Of a DNA stretch of 64,000 nucleotides, positions 8,254 to 17,015 are shown in pieces (position 1 is the first letter of the stretch; each line of letters starts with the position of its first letter). A model generated the notes under the pieces. It had not been told where the DNA came from. It saw nothing but the letters and a program-made list of their open reading frames with translations, and searched no databases. The position numbers and the translations under genes were made by a program. This DNA is from Sphingobacteriales bacterium 16-39-50 (GTDB lineage: Bacteria > Bacteroidota > Bacteroidia > Sphingobacteriales > Sphingobacteriaceae): NCBI GenBank assembly GCA_002257025.1, contig NCHA01000001.1, positions 744,001 through 808,000 of the forward strand, given 5' to 3'.

Positions 8254-9777
8254 GTGAAAAACAAAAAAGCAATCCTTCTGATCCTCGATGGCTGGGGCTA
8301 TGGAAATCATGATAAATCTGATGCAGTAAGTGTAGCTAATACACCATTCTTCGACCATTTAATTAAAACCTACCCAAACTCTAAATTACAGGCTTCGGGA
8401 GAAGCGGTTGGCCTTCCTGCCGGACAAATGGGTAATTCTGAAGTTGGTCATATGAATCTGGGTGCTGGCAGGGTTATTTATCAGGAATTAGGACGTATAA
8501 ATAAAGCTGTTAAAGACAATGAACTCAATGATCACCCGGTTCTGAAGGCAGCATTCAGTTATGCATTAAATGCTAAAAAGAATGTTCACTTCATCGGACT
8601 TTTATCTAATGGGGGAGTTCATTCTCATATTGATCATTTGAAAGGTTTATGCGATGCTGCCAAAGCCAATCAGGTAAAAAACGTCTTTATTCATGCTTTT
8701 ATGGATGGGCGGGATACCGATCCGGCTTCAGGTTTACAGTTTATACAGGAATTGAATGCTCATCTCGAGCATTCAGTAGGTACCATTGCTTCTGCAATTG
8801 GGAGGTATTATGCCATGGACAGGGATAATCGCTGGGAACGGATTAAACTGGCATATGATCTTATGGTTCACGGTTCCGGTAAACCAAGTAATAATATTCC
8901 AGAAAGTATACAGCAGTCATATGACGACGGTATTAGTGATGAATTTATAGATCCAATCGTAAAAACTGACAATGATGGTATACCCATTGGCAAAATTGAA
9001 CCGGGCGATGTAGTGATCTGTTTCAATTTTAGGACAGACCGGGGCAGAGAAATTACAAGTGCTCTAAGTCAGCAATCCTTTCCTGAATACAATATGCAGG
9101 CCCTGGATCTATACTATGTAACTATGACCACCTATGATGAAACATTTAAAAATGTTCATGTTGTATTTACCAAAGATGATCTTAACCAAACCCTTGGAGC
9201 CGTCCTGGAACAAAATCATAAAAATCAGATCAGAATTGCAGAAACTGAAAAATACCCGCACGTAACTTTCTTTTTCTCTGGCGGCAGAGAAAGGGAATTT
9301 ATTAATGAGAAAAGAATTCTTATTCCTTCTCCAAAAGTTGCGACCTATGATCTTCAACCTGAGATGAGTGCAGCACAGATCGCAAATTCAATTTGTCCTG
9401 AACTTGAAAGTGGCTGGCCGGATTTCGTTTGTTTGAATTTTGCTAATCCGGATATGGTTGGACATACGGGCGTATTCGGTGCAGTAGTGAAAGCAGTAGA
9501 AACAGTTGACCGGTGTTTGGAACAAGTTGTTAAATGCGGAATAAAAAATGGTTATTCTTTCATTATTCTTGCAGATCATGGCAATGCAGACTACATGATC
9601 AATGAGGATGGCTCTCCAAATACCGCGCATACTACAAACCTTGTTCCCTGTATTTTGATAGATGAGGACTATAAACATATCAAAGATGGAAAGCTTGGGG
9701 ATATAGCTCCTACAATCCTGAAATTAATGAATATTCAATCACCGGAAATAATGAGCGGTGAAGTACTGGTTTCTTAA
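8254..9777 (+). CDS. gpmI: 2,3-bisphosphoglycerate-independent phosphoglycerate mutase
   Basis: GpmI interconverts 3- and 2-phosphoglycerate in glycolysis, using two metal ions and a phosphoserine intermediate. The 507-residue protein starts at GTG and reads KNKKAILLILDGWGYG, with the first metal-binding Asp in DGWG. The nucleophilic serine is Ser62 in MGNSEVGHMNLGAGR, at the canonical position. The remaining metal ligands are visible in NPDMVGHTG, ADHGNADYM and NTAHTTNLVP. No in-frame ATG lies nearby, which supports the GTG. The stop overlaps the ATG of the next gene by 1 nt (TAATG), so the lipoprotein at 9777 is translationally coupled. Confidence 0.97.
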   Translation: MKNKKAILLILDGWGYGNHDKSDAVSVANTPFFDHLIKTYPNSKLQASGEAVGLPAGQMGNSEVGHMNLGAGRVIYQELGRINKAVKDNELNDHPVLKAAFSYALNAKKNVHFIGLLSNGGVHSHIDHLKGLCDAAKANQVKNVFIHAFMDGRDTDPASGLQFIQELNAHLEHSVGTIASAIGRYYAMDRDNRWERIKLAYDLMVHGSGKPSNNIPESIQQSYDDGISDEFIDPIVKTDNDGIPIGKIEPGDVVICFNFRTDRGREITSALSQQSFPEYNMQALDLYYVTMTTYDETFKNVHVVFTKDDLNQTLGAVLEQNHKNQIRIAETEKYPHVTFFFSGGREREFINEKRILIPSPKVATYDLQPEMSAAQIANSICPELESGWPDFVCLNFANPDMVGHTGVFGAVVKAVETVDRCLEQVVKCGIKNGYSFIILADHGNADYMINEDGSPNTAHTTNLVPCILIDEDYKHIKDGKLGDIAPTILKLMNIQSPEIMSGEVLVS

Positions 9778-10304
9778 TGTACCGCAAACTATTTATCCTG
9801 CTCCTTATTTTCAATTCCTCCTGCTCAAACCGGGAAGAAATGAAAACAAAAACAGCTTTTTTTGACATAAAAGGATTTTTTGAATCTGAGGTTAAACGTC
9901 TGACAAACAAAAAATCAACTGTGAATAAAAGTGTCAGACAAAATGATCAGTCAGAAATTAAAATGAATCTTTCTGTAGACTGGGAGGATGAACTTGCTCT
10001 TTTCATTGCTTCAGATATAAACAAGCCGGCCTGGAAAGATAGTTATAAGATTAGCGGAGATAGTGTTCATTTCAACTATCTGGCAATTGATACGAATCTG
10101 CGAACCAGATCTGTAGAAATAAAAAAAGACAAACATGGACGGGCTGTTTTTTTCAAAATAAAAAACATGACCCGAAGCAAGCTTTATGAATCCTTAGAAG
10201 AACTAACCTATATTCCTGATTCAATTTACACGATCAATAAAGATCAAAGCGTGAGATTTCTTGGTAAGAACACTTATCAGATCAGTGGAACTGTGTTGAA
10301 ATAA
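9777..10304 (+). CDS. Uncharacterised lipoprotein coupled to gpmI
   Basis: I do not recognise this 175-residue protein. It starts with a short basic region, a hydrophobic stretch and a lipobox-like end (LLLIFNSSCS), so it is probably a lipoprotein. The mature part is rich in Lys, Asp and Ser, has no Cys and no membrane segment, and has predicted alternating strands in its second half (SVHFNYLAIDTNLRTRSVEI, then RAVFFKIKNM), suggesting a small beta-rich domain. Its start overlaps the gpmI stop by 1 nt. It converges on the next gene with 2 bp between stops. Function unknown; the link to gpmI may be only positional. Confidence 0.75.
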   Translation: MYRKLFILLLIFNSSCSNREEMKTKTAFFDIKGFFESEVKRLTNKKSTVNKSVRQNDQSEIKMNLSVDWEDELALFIASDINKPAWKDSYKISGDSVHFNYLAIDTNLRTRSVEIKKDKHGRAVFFKIKNMTRSKLYESLEELTYIPDSIYTINKDQSVRFLGKNTYQISGTVLK

Positions 10305-10306
10305 AA

Positions 10307-10669
10307 TCAGGACTCTTGCTCCCTGCTATCCTGAAAAGCAGATAACTTTCTGTAAATGAATCCATAATAAATCATCAACACGAGTAGGCCGCTAATAAAA
10401 AATATTATAGCAAAGGGACGTAATGTATCATCATAATAAAACTCGCCAATCATCCATATGGTGTTAGCCATTATCCAGAAACAAACCGCAAGATTATGAT
10501 AGAATTCAGAAACTATTTTTCTGAACTTAAAGGTGATGAAAAAAGCCAGAAATAACGTTGGGAAGATCATTATTATACCTAATACCCGCATATCCAAAAC
10601 CCAACAGGTATCTTTTAGCAACCAGCAGGCTATGTGAAGGTTTTCGAACTTTCTGATTGATTTAAGCAT
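10307..10669 (-). CDS. Small integral membrane protein of unknown function
   Basis: This 120-residue protein has three or four hydrophobic segments (about residues 25-48, 60-75 and 87-108), among them VLGIIMIFPTLFLAFFI and FAIIFFISGLLVLMIYYGF. The N-terminal part contains HIACWLLKDTCWVLDMR, with aromatic and Cys residues unusual for a spacer, which suggests a conserved functional segment. There is no signal peptide. I recall similar small membrane proteins in Bacteroidota but can assign no function. It is convergent with the gpmI-linked lipoprotein, and downstream of its start lies a MITE-like element (10714-10918). Confidence 0.65.
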   Translation of the reverse strand: MLKSIRKFENLHIACWLLKDTCWVLDMRVLGIIMIFPTLFLAFFITFKFRKIVSEFYHNLAVCFWIMANTIWMIGEFYYDDTLRPFAIIFFISGLLVLMIYYGFIYRKLSAFQDSREQES

Positions 10670-10713
10670 CTGACAATATTCTGTTTCCGAATATCCTTAA
10701 TTTTTCAATAAAA

Positions 10714-10918
10714 AAAGAAAGAGCACGTCTCATAAGCAAAGATCAGAATTAAAAAACAGAATTAAATTCTGATAATCCTCTATTCAATACTTTCAGGCAA
10801 TAAAAAACGGCAATTTTCACATCGAAAATTGCCGTTTTAAGTTCTTCAAAAGATTGACTCAAGATTTAATTTGGCGACCTGTTGCCAAAAATGACTTATG
10901 AGACAGCCCCTTTTCTTT
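10714..10918. mobile_element. MITE-like palindromic element
   Basis: An imperfect terminal inverted repeat bounds this gene-free stretch of about 190-205 bp. GTCTCATAAG (10727-10736) pairs exactly with CTTATGAGAC (10895-10904), and the outer AAAGAAA (10714-10720) pairs with TTTCTTT (10912-10918). Inside are three further hairpins: TCAGAATT/AATTCTGA (10743-10772), a perfect 14-bp stem AAAACGGCAATTTT/AAAATTGCCGTTTT (10804-10838), and TTTGGC/GCCAAA (10870-10889). The element holds no reading frame of note. Ends of the type GGGGCTGTCTCATAAG resemble insertion-sequence termini, so a non-autonomous derivative is likely. The 14-bp hairpin could also act as a terminator for either flank. Confidence 0.6.
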
Positions 10919-10933
10919 ATATCATGATAAATA

Positions 10934-11548
10934 TTATTTCAGATTCTGAAGGTAAATCTTTGCGTCTTCTAACTGAGTAATAATATCCCTGCGGTCAGGG
11001 GTGATTGTCAATACTTTTTCAAAATCTGAAATGCAGGACCTGAAAGAACCCGTTGCTTTGTTCTTGTCGTACAAACCCGGAATTTTTTGTCCCTTAAGCA
11101 CACCGTAATCCCGATAAGCCACAGCCCTGTTCTGATATAGTTTAACATCATCAGCATTCAGGTCTATTGCTTTAGAAAAATCCTTGATAGAAGACAGAAG
11201 TAATTTCTCTCTATCAGCATTTGCAATTCCCTTTGTATCATTAGCCATGATGTTACTAGCTTTCCCTCTGTAATAATATGCACTGTTATCTGAAGGCTTC
11301 AAAGCAATTACTTTGTTAAACGTATTCACTGACTCTTTATATCTTGAAGAATGATAATAAGAGTACCCTAACATGTACAGGGTATTGACATCAGTCGAGT
11401 CTTTCGCAAGCGCCTTTTCAAGATTTGAAACTGCAGCTTTGAAATCCCCGTCAATTAAAGCCTTTTGGCCCATTTTGTGGTAAGCGGTCTGAGCGAAAGC
11501 AATATTCGCCGACAAAAGAATAATTAGTAAACCTGAAAATGATCTCAT
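10934..11548 (-). CDS. Secreted tetratricopeptide-repeat protein
   Basis: This 204-residue protein has a clear signal peptide (basic start, then LLIILLSANIAFAQ with a likely cut after AFA). Tandem TPR helices follow: AYHKMGQKALIDGDFKAAVSNLEKAL, then the paired unit VNTLYMLGYSYYHSSRYKESVNTFNKVI and the next unit SAYYYRGKASN. A longer insertion precedes the last repeats with AIDLNADDVKLYQNRAVAYRDYG. It is probably a periplasmic protein-interaction scaffold; no enzyme domain is present. It is divergent from lon across 260 bp. The partner is unknown. Confidence 0.85.
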   Translation of the reverse strand: MRSFSGLLIILLSANIAFAQTAYHKMGQKALIDGDFKAAVSNLEKALAKDSTDVNTLYMLGYSYYHSSRYKESVNTFNKVIALKPSDNSAYYYRGKASNIMANDTKGIANADREKLLLSSIKDFSKAIDLNADDVKLYQNRAVAYRDYGVLKGQKIPGLYDKNKATGSFRSCISDFEKVLTITPDRRDIITQLEDAKIYLQNLK

Positions 11549-11718
11549 TTTAATTGGTGACAGTTTAAATTCGAAGGAATAACGATCCTTTACATTTATT
11601 ATTTTAAATGTACGAATTTAGTTTCTCGATAGAAAAAAACTATGCCAATTAAATAAAATTTGTCAGAAAATTTGTCCGTATATTTCTTTTTACTGCCGAT
11701 TTTAATGAATACCGGGAT

Positions 11719-11735
11719 TTGGCACATACCTTGCA
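11719..11735 (+). promoter_or_regulatory. Sigma-54 (RpoN) type -24/-12 promoter upstream of lon
   Basis: TTGGCAC, five bases and TTGCA reproduce the RpoN consensus (TGGCAC-N5-TTGCW). GG at 11721-11722 and GC at 11733-11734 are exactly 10 bp apart. The predicted start would be near 11746, giving a leader of about 63 nt to the lon ATG at 11809. No TAnnTTTG element was found in the same gap. An enhancer-binding site was not identified. Confidence 0.65.
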
Positions 11736-11808
11736 CTTTTAGTTTTCAGGCTGATTTAATCGGCTTTTGATAAAATTCAACTGTCATAATGACGTTATTA
11801 AGATATAG

Positions 11809-14286
11809 ATGAGTAACTACGATAACTTTGATTTCAACCGCACATTGCCTTTAATTAGTGAAGATACCGAGTTCTTTCCACTGATGTCACAGGAAGATGA
11901 GGAGGAAATGAACAATGAAGAAACACCCGACATTTTGTCGATTCTGCCTTTACGCAATACCGTATTATTTCCGGGGGTTGTAATTCCAATCACTGTTGGC
12001 AGGGATAAATCTATCAAACTGATTAAAGATGCTTATCGTGGTGAAAGAATAATTGGTGTCGTATCTCAAAAAGATGTGGGCATTGAAGATCCTGAATTCG
12101 AACAATTAAATCAGGTTGGTACTGTTGCTCTTATCATCAAAATGCTTCAGATGCCTGATGGCAATACTACCGTAATTATTCAGGGTAAACAGCGCTTTCG
12201 TCTGAATGAAGAAGTTCAAAGCGATCCTTACATTAAGGCTAGTATCCAAAAGTTTGAAGAAGTCCGCCCTAAGGCTGATAAAGAATTTAAGGCTCTAATG
12301 GCATCTATTAAAGAGATGGCCATGCAGATCATCCAACTTTCTCCAAATATTCCAAGTGAAGCAGGCATTGCTATTAAAAACATTGAAAGTTCATCATTTC
12401 TGATCAACTTCATTTCTTCCAATATGAATGCTGAGGTTTCTGCAAAACAGCAGATGCTGGAAGTTGCTAACCTTCATGATCGCGCAAAAATGGTTCTGGA
12501 GCATTTAACTCAGGAACTGCAGATGCAGGAACTGAAGAACCAGATCCAATCAAAAGTGCGTGTTGACCTCGACAAGCAGCAGCGCGATTATTTTCTTAAT
12601 CAGCAGTTAAAAACGATTCAGGAAGAATTGGGTGGAAATTCCCCCGATCTGGAGATTGAAAATCTGAGAGATCGTGCCGCACTAAAAAAATGGAGTAAAG
12701 AAGCCGCGACCCACTTTAATAAAGAGGTTGAAAAACTGGCCAGAATGAATCCTGCGGCTGCAGATTACTCAATACAAATTAATTATCTGGAACTTCTCCT
12801 GGACCTTCCATGGAATGATTTCACGAAGGATAATTTTGATCTTAAACGGGCTTCTAAAATTCTTGAAAAAGATCATTATGGTCTTGATAAGGTAAAGCAG
12901 CGTATCATTGAATACTTAGCTGTTCTTAAGCTAAAACATAATATGAAGGCTCCAATCCTTTGTCTTGTAGGCCCTCCGGGAGTTGGTAAAACCTCTCTTG
13001 GTAAATCGATCGCGAAGGCTTTGGGCAGAAAATATGTCCGTATGGCTCTTGGTGGAATAAGAGATGAAGCCGAAATCAGGGGTCATCGTAAAACATACAT
13101 TGGCGCGATGCCTGGTCGTATTATTCAATCCATAAAAAAAGCAGGCAGTTCAAACCCTGTTTTTGTACTTGATGAAATTGATAAAGTTGGAAATGATTTT
13201 CGTGGAGATCCATCATCAGCTCTTCTTGAAGTACTTGATCCTGAGCAAAATAATGCATTCTATGACCATTATGTAGAAGTCGATTATGACCTGTCGAGTG
13301 TAATGTTCATCGCAACAGCGAACTCTCTGAGCTCCATTCAACCGGCATTATTAGACCGGATGGAAATTATTGAGGTGAACGGGTATACGATTGAAGAAAA
13401 AATTGAGATTGCCAAACAACATCTCCTACCTAAACAGCGTGAACAACACGGCATAAAAGCAAAGGATATTAGCCTTAAAAATCAGGTTCTGGAAAAAGTA
13501 ATTGAAGATTATACAAGAGAATCCGGAGTACGTGGCCTTGAGAAGAAAATAGGTTCATTGGTACGTGGAATTGCGACAAAAATTGCTATGGATCTTGAAT
13601 ATAACCCTGCAGTCAGCAAAACTGATGTAGAAACTATTCTTGGCTCGCCAATCTACGACAAAGACTTGTATGAAGGAAATGAAGTTGCCGGTGTGGTGAC
13701 TGGTCTGGCCTGGACCCAGGTGGGTGGGGATATCTTGTTTATTGAAGCAAGTCTGAGTCCGGGGAAAGGAAAATTATCCCTGACTGGTAATCTGGGTGAT
13801 GTTATGAAAGAATCTGCTACTATTGCAATGGCATACCTTCGTGCAAATGCGAGAAAATTCAATATTGATCATCGGGTATTTGATCAATGGGATGTGCATA
13901 TACATGTTCCGGCGGGTGCTACACCAAAAGACGGACCATCGGCAGGAATTACTATGCTAACGGCATTGACCTCTGCATTCACACAACATAAGGTTAAACC
14001 TCATCTGGCTATGACCGGCGAAATCACACTTCGAGGCAAGGTATTACCTGTTGGTGGTATCAAGGAAAAGATCCTTGCTGCTAAAAGAGCTAATATCAAG
14101 GAAGTAATTCTCTCGAAATCTAACAGAAAAGATATTCAGGAGATCAAGGAAGATTATATCAGGGATATGCAATTTCATTATGTCAGTGAAATGAAAGAAG
14201 TTGTTGACCTGGCTTTATTTAAGGATAAGGTAAAGGATGCAATTGACTTGACTGTAAAAGAAACAGCCGGAAATCACACCAAATAA
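11809..14286 (+). CDS. lon: ATP-dependent protease Lon (endopeptidase La)
   Basis: Lon is the cytoplasmic AAA+ serine protease for misfolded and regulatory proteins. The 825-residue protein has the N-terminal substrate-binding LAN domain ([21 protein letters not shown], about residues 44-250), a coiled middle region, and an AAA+ module with Walker [10 protein letters not shown] at about 388. Walker B is [10 protein letters not shown]. The C-terminal protease domain has catalytic Ser711 in DGPSAG and Lys754 in GGIKEKI. The N-terminal extension is acidic and about 40 residues longer than in E. coli. The upstream gap has a sigma-54-type promoter (11719-11735), unusual for lon. A hairpin follows at 14306-14339. 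Confidence 0.98.
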   Translation: MSNYDNFDFNRTLPLISEDTEFFPLMSQEDEEEMNNEETPDILSILPLRNTVLFPGVVIPITVGRDKSIKLIKDAYRGERIIGVVSQKDVGIEDPEFEQLNQVGTVALIIKMLQMPDGNTTVIIQGKQRFRLNEEVQSDPYIKASIQKFEEVRPKADKEFKALMASIKEMAMQIIQLSPNIPSEAGIAIKNIESSSFLINFISSNMNAEVSAKQQMLEVANLHDRAKMVLEHLTQELQMQELKNQIQSKVRVDLDKQQRDYFLNQQLKTIQEELGGNSPDLEIENLRDRAALKKWSKEAATHFNKEVEKLARMNPAAADYSIQINYLELLLDLPWNDFTKDNFDLKRASKILEKDHYGLDKVKQRIIEYLAVLKLKHNMKAPILCLVGPPGVGKTSLGKSIAKALGRKYVRMALGGIRDEAEIRGHRKTYIGAMPGRIIQSIKKAGSSNPVFVLDEIDKVGNDFRGDPSSALLEVLDPEQNNAFYDHYVEVDYDLSSVMFIATANSLSSIQPALLDRMEIIEVNGYTIEEKIEIAKQHLLPKQREQHGIKAKDISLKNQVLEKVIEDYTRESGVRGLEKKIGSLVRGIATKIAMDLEYNPAVSKTDVETILGSPIYDKDLYEGNEVAGVVTGLAWTQVGGDILFIEASLSPGKGKLSLTGNLGDVMKESATIAMAYLRANARKFNIDHRVFDQWDVHIHVPAGATPKDGPSAGITMLTALTSAFTQHKVKPHLAMTGEITLRGKVLPVGGIKEKILAAKRANIKEVILSKSNRKDIQEIKEDYIRDMQFHYVSEMKEVVDLALFKDKVKDAIDLTVKETAGNHTK

Positions 14287-14305
14287 ATAATCTTTGCATT
14301 CAAAA

Positions 14306-14339
14306 CAGGATTAAAACTGTAATTGCAGTTTTAATCCTG
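14306..14339. terminator. Hairpin downstream of lon
   Basis: A perfect 14-bp inverted repeat, CAGGATTAAAACTG and CAGTTTTAATCCTG, has a 6-nt loop and begins 19 bp after the lon stop. The plus strand lacks a T-run after the stem, while the minus strand continues with TTTT. It may therefore be a weak terminator for lon or an RNA-stabilising hairpin. Confidence 0.5.
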
Positions 14340-14384
14340 CATATTCGGAGCTTTTGTTGAAATTGTGCCGGACCAAGAGAAACC

Positions 14385-15356
14385 ATGATAATAAAACACA
14401 AATTCTTCATAATTACTATCTTATTTGTTTTCAATGCAGCAATTTCAAGCGCACAAGAAAGTTCCTATAAAAGCGAATTTGGTTTCATAAGTGATAATGA
14501 TTCCTATCTGGCACAAGGTCAGGACAGGTATTATACTAATGGACTTTTTCTAAAATTCAGAACTGCGCTGGATCAGTCGGCACTAAAAAATTCAAAGCTG
14601 AATAAAGTCATTTGGGGGCTTGAAGCCGGACAAAAAATGTATAATCCTCAAACAGGAAGCATTCTGGATCCAGGTTTCATTGACCGGCCCTTTGCAGCTT
14701 ACCTTTATGGTGGTGGGGCAGTCAACTTTCTTTTTAATTCAGAAAGTAATCTTAAACTAAGTATTCAGCTTGGAACCATTGGCCCATCAGCAAAAGGAAA
14801 AGAGGCTCAGGAGCTATTGCACAACACATTTGGCTTTTATGAAATTAATGGCTGGCAATGGCAGGTAAACAATGAATTCGGGATCAATTCAACCATCGAA
14901 TTTAATAAGCTTATCAATCGATTGAAATCCGGAAAAACTGATTTCAGCCTTAACACCTATCTGAATGCCGGAAATACATTTGCCGGTATAGGTGCCGGAA
15001 TACTTTTCCGTACTGGTACAATAAATCCACTTCATAGTTCAGCGAGCACACAAAGTACCATTTCAAATAATTCCAGAATAAAATTTGAAAAGGAGTTTTT
15101 TTTCTATGCAAAACCCATGCTTCATTATATTGCTTATGACGCAACAATTCAGGGTGGTATGTTCATAAATGATAAAGGGTCTGCAGTGTTTGATGTTAAA
15201 CCAATGGTATTCAGCCAGCAGGCAGGTGCTGTATTTTCAAAGAACAGATGGACTGCCGACTTCTCTGTTATTTTCAAATCAAGGGAAATTAAGAGCAGTG
15301 CAAAAGCTCACCAGTATGGTTCATTTGCACTATTGTATAGGCTGGGTAAAGAATAA
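14385..15356 (+). CDS. LpxR-like outer-membrane protein (DUF2219 family, putative lipid A deacylase)
   Basis: This 323-residue protein has a signal peptide ending near SSAQ and alternating beta strands throughout, as expected of an outer-membrane barrel. The N-terminal motif FISDNDSYLAQGQDRYYTNG matches the LpxR family (adjacent Asn-Asp and a downstream Tyr-Thr-Asn-Gly), where these residues line the calcium and catalytic site for removing the 3'-linked acyl chain of lipid A. A second family segment, GPSAKGKEAQELLH..., follows near residue 128, and IQLGTIGPSAKG fits a barrel strand. Whether all catalytic residues are kept needs an alignment. It is 98 bp after lon; the hairpin between them suggests a separate transcript. 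Confidence 0.78.
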   Translation: MIIKHKFFIITILFVFNAAISSAQESSYKSEFGFISDNDSYLAQGQDRYYTNGLFLKFRTALDQSALKNSKLNKVIWGLEAGQKMYNPQTGSILDPGFIDRPFAAYLYGGGAVNFLFNSESNLKLSIQLGTIGPSAKGKEAQELLHNTFGFYEINGWQWQVNNEFGINSTIEFNKLINRLKSGKTDFSLNTYLNAGNTFAGIGAGILFRTGTINPLHSSASTQSTISNNSRIKFEKEFFFYAKPMLHYIAYDATIQGGMFINDKGSAVFDVKPMVFSQQAGAVFSKNRWTADFSVIFKSREIKSSAKAHQYGSFALLYRLGKE

Positions 15357-15661
15357 TTAAGCCTGAGTTCTATATAAATTCCTGAGTGGAATGCTGGATG
15401 GTCCTTTTGCCGGGCTGTCCGTCCCGATGAAATACAGCTCCGGGTAAAATAAACCTTGCAGGAGGAGGTAGCTTCCGGCTATAGGTAATTTCAATCAGAA
15501 CGCGATTTAATGCCGGAACTACTCCGAAGGAAAGGGCTGAACTAACCTATAACACGCAGGTATTGCTTTCCAAAATCAAATTATTTAGGCTCTAGAGCCT
15601 AGCTTGGATAATAATTATAACCGTATTATTTTACCCTTCCTTATATCGAATTCGCGTTAAT
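15357..15661. other. 305-bp gene-free, structured intergenic region (candidate ncRNA or repeat)
   Basis: The stretch is clearly richer in G and C than other gaps here. It contains a bulged 14-bp hairpin (15405-15418 with 15434-15449: TTTTGCCGGGCTGT against ACAGCTCCGGGTAAAA). It also has nested complementary pairs TTCCGGC/GCCGGAA (15473-15479, 15512-15518) and TATAGGT/ACCTATA (15480-15486, 15545-15551), and a perfect 16-bp palindrome TAGGCTCTAGAGCCTA (15586-15601). It does not match the conserved cores of RNase P RNA, tmRNA or SRP RNA as I know them. The flanking genes are convergent, so it is not an obvious leader of either. Confidence 0.5.
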
Positions 15662-16072
15662 TTAATCTTTAAAATAATCCCTCCTGCTGATTTTTTTCAA
15701 AGCATTCATGTGTTTAGATTTGAGCCTGCTTTCAATAGCTGAACGTTTGGGTTTTGTGGCCCTTCTGACTGCTGGCTGATATAAGGCATTTTTGATCAAT
15801 TGCTGAAGTTTTACCAAACTTTTCTGCTTATTAAGCAACTGACTCCTCTCCTCTTCAGTAATAATCTGCAATATCCCTTCAGAATTTATCCTGTTGGCAA
15901 GTTTTTGCAATAAAATTTGCTTTTGCTCATCGGTAAATAGTAGAGATGCGCTGATGTCAAGATTGAGCTCCACTTTTGAGGAAACCTTATTCACATTCTG
16001 ACCGCCTTTGCCTCCACTCCTTGATGTTTTGAAGCTGATCTCCTTTAATAAATTCTTTACCGGAAATTCCAT
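15662..16072 (-). CDS. arfB: Peptidyl-tRNA hydrolase ArfB, ribosome rescue factor
   Basis: ArfB (YaeJ) releases stalled peptides from ribosomes on non-stop mRNA. The GGQ loop is seen in SRSGGKGGQNVNKVSSKVEL (residues about 16-35 from the ATG), and the C-terminal tail is highly basic (AVRRATKPKRSAIESRLKSK...), as needed to occupy the empty mRNA channel. The length of 136 residues is typical, and there is no codon-recognition domain of a full release factor. I choose the ATG at 16072; an in-frame TTG two codons earlier (16078) is less likely. It is divergent from cmk. Confidence 0.92.
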   Translation of the reverse strand: MEFPVKNLLKEISFKTSRSGGKGGQNVNKVSSKVELNLDISASLLFTDEQKQILLQKLANRINSEGILQIITEEERSQLLNKQKSLVKLQQLIKNALYQPAVRRATKPKRSAIESRLKSKHMNALKKISRRDYFKD

Positions 16073-16161
16073 CTTCAAAATTATGGATTCTCAAATCATA
16101 AACGACACCTTAGTCAGGTGTATTTCATAAATTATATCATCCGGAAATCGAAAGCAAATTC

Positions 16162-16169
16162 TATTTTTG
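16162..16169 (+). promoter_or_regulatory. -7 promoter element before cmk, deciding its start
   Basis: TATTTTTG (exact TAnnTTTG) ends 5 bp before the ATG at 16175. A longer reading frame opens at 16118, but that start would lie upstream of the promoter, so the shorter start is preferred. Confidence 0.55.
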
Positions 16170-16174
16170 CAGGA

Positions 16175-16864
16175 ATGAGTAAAAACATAGTCATAGCCAT
16201 AGATGGTTATTCATCCTGCGGAAAGAGTACTATAGCCAAAGCCCTGGCTAAAAAGCTGCATTTCATCTACATAGATACCGGTGCTATGTACCGTGCGGTA
16301 ACCCTTTATTTCCTTAGGAATAAAATTGACCTGAATGACCCTATTGCCGTAGAAAGTGCTCTGGATAACATCCACATCAACTTTGAATACCGTGATGAAC
16401 AAACTTTTGTCTTTTTAAATGAGGAAGATATTTCTGAGGAAATAAGACAAATGCCAGTATCTGAAAAAGTGAGTCAGGTTAGCGCAATCAAAGCTGTACG
16501 TACGGCAATGGTCAGGCAGCAGCAAAGAATGGGTAAATCCAAAAATATTATTATGGATGGCCGTGACATAGGTACTGTAGTCTTTCCGGATGCTACGCTA
16601 AAATTTTTCATGACTGCTGACCCGCAGATTCGTGCAGAGCGCCGATATAAAGAATTGATTAATAAAGGAGAAAAAGTTAGTTTGGAAGAGATCTATGCTA
16701 ATCTTGCCCTGCGCGATCACCAGGATACCACCAGGGAGGAAAGTCCTTTAATACAGGCAGCAGATGCAATTGTGCTTGATAACTCAAATATTGATCAGGA
16801 AATGCAGCTGGAATTTGCTTTATCTTATATAAGACCATTATTGATTGATAAAAACACTCAATAA
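16175..16864 (+). CDS. cmk: Cytidylate kinase
   Basis: Cmk phosphorylates CMP and dCMP to their diphosphates with ATP. The protein of 229 residues has the P-loop IDGYSSCGKSTIAKALA near its N-terminus, then DTGAMYRAVTLY for nucleotide binding, MDGRDIGTVVFPDA for the CMP site, and the lid arginines RAERRYKEL. The start at 16175 is chosen because a -7 promoter element lies just upstream and because family members begin a few residues before the P-loop; the 19-residue upstream extension has no family character. The next gene is rpsA, as in the E. coli cmk-rpsA order. Confidence 0.96.
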   Translation: MSKNIVIAIDGYSSCGKSTIAKALAKKLHFIYIDTGAMYRAVTLYFLRNKIDLNDPIAVESALDNIHINFEYRDEQTFVFLNEEDISEEIRQMPVSEKVSQVSAIKAVRTAMVRQQQRMGKSKNIIMDGRDIGTVVFPDATLKFFMTADPQIRAERRYKELINKGEKVSLEEIYANLALRDHQDTTREESPLIQAADAIVLDNSNIDQEMQLEFALSYIRPLLIDKNTQ

Positions 16865-17004
16865 TACCACTCAATTTAACCCAAGCCCTGTTTTAAGAGT
16901 ACTTTAATCATAAGTCCTGCCAGCCTTAAGGTATAAATATCCAATATCCTCAGTCTAAATGAAAATAAAGCATAGAAATGTTTTTTATTAAAAATCTTAT
17001 TTTC

Positions 17005-17012
17005 TACCTTTG
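17005..17012 (+). promoter_or_regulatory. -7 promoter element of rpsA
   Basis: TACCTTTG is an exact match to TAnnTTTG, 41 bp before the rpsA ATG. The transcript is predicted to start near 17016-17018, at the base of the hairpin that follows. Confidence 0.55.
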
Positions 17013-17015
17013 CAG

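Noticed and set aside
15391..15447. 19-codon frame in the structured intergenic region
   Set aside because: Very short, and its sequence coincides with the hairpin arms; structure explains it better than coding.
15357..15661. RNase P RNA, tmRNA or SRP RNA in the structured gap
   Set aside because: The conserved cores of these RNAs (such as GAGGAAAGTCC for RNase P) are not present on either strand.
16118..16174. Longer N-terminus for cytidylate kinase from the ATG at 16118
   Set aside because: The -7 element at 16162-16169 is inside this extension, and the family normally starts just before the P-loop.
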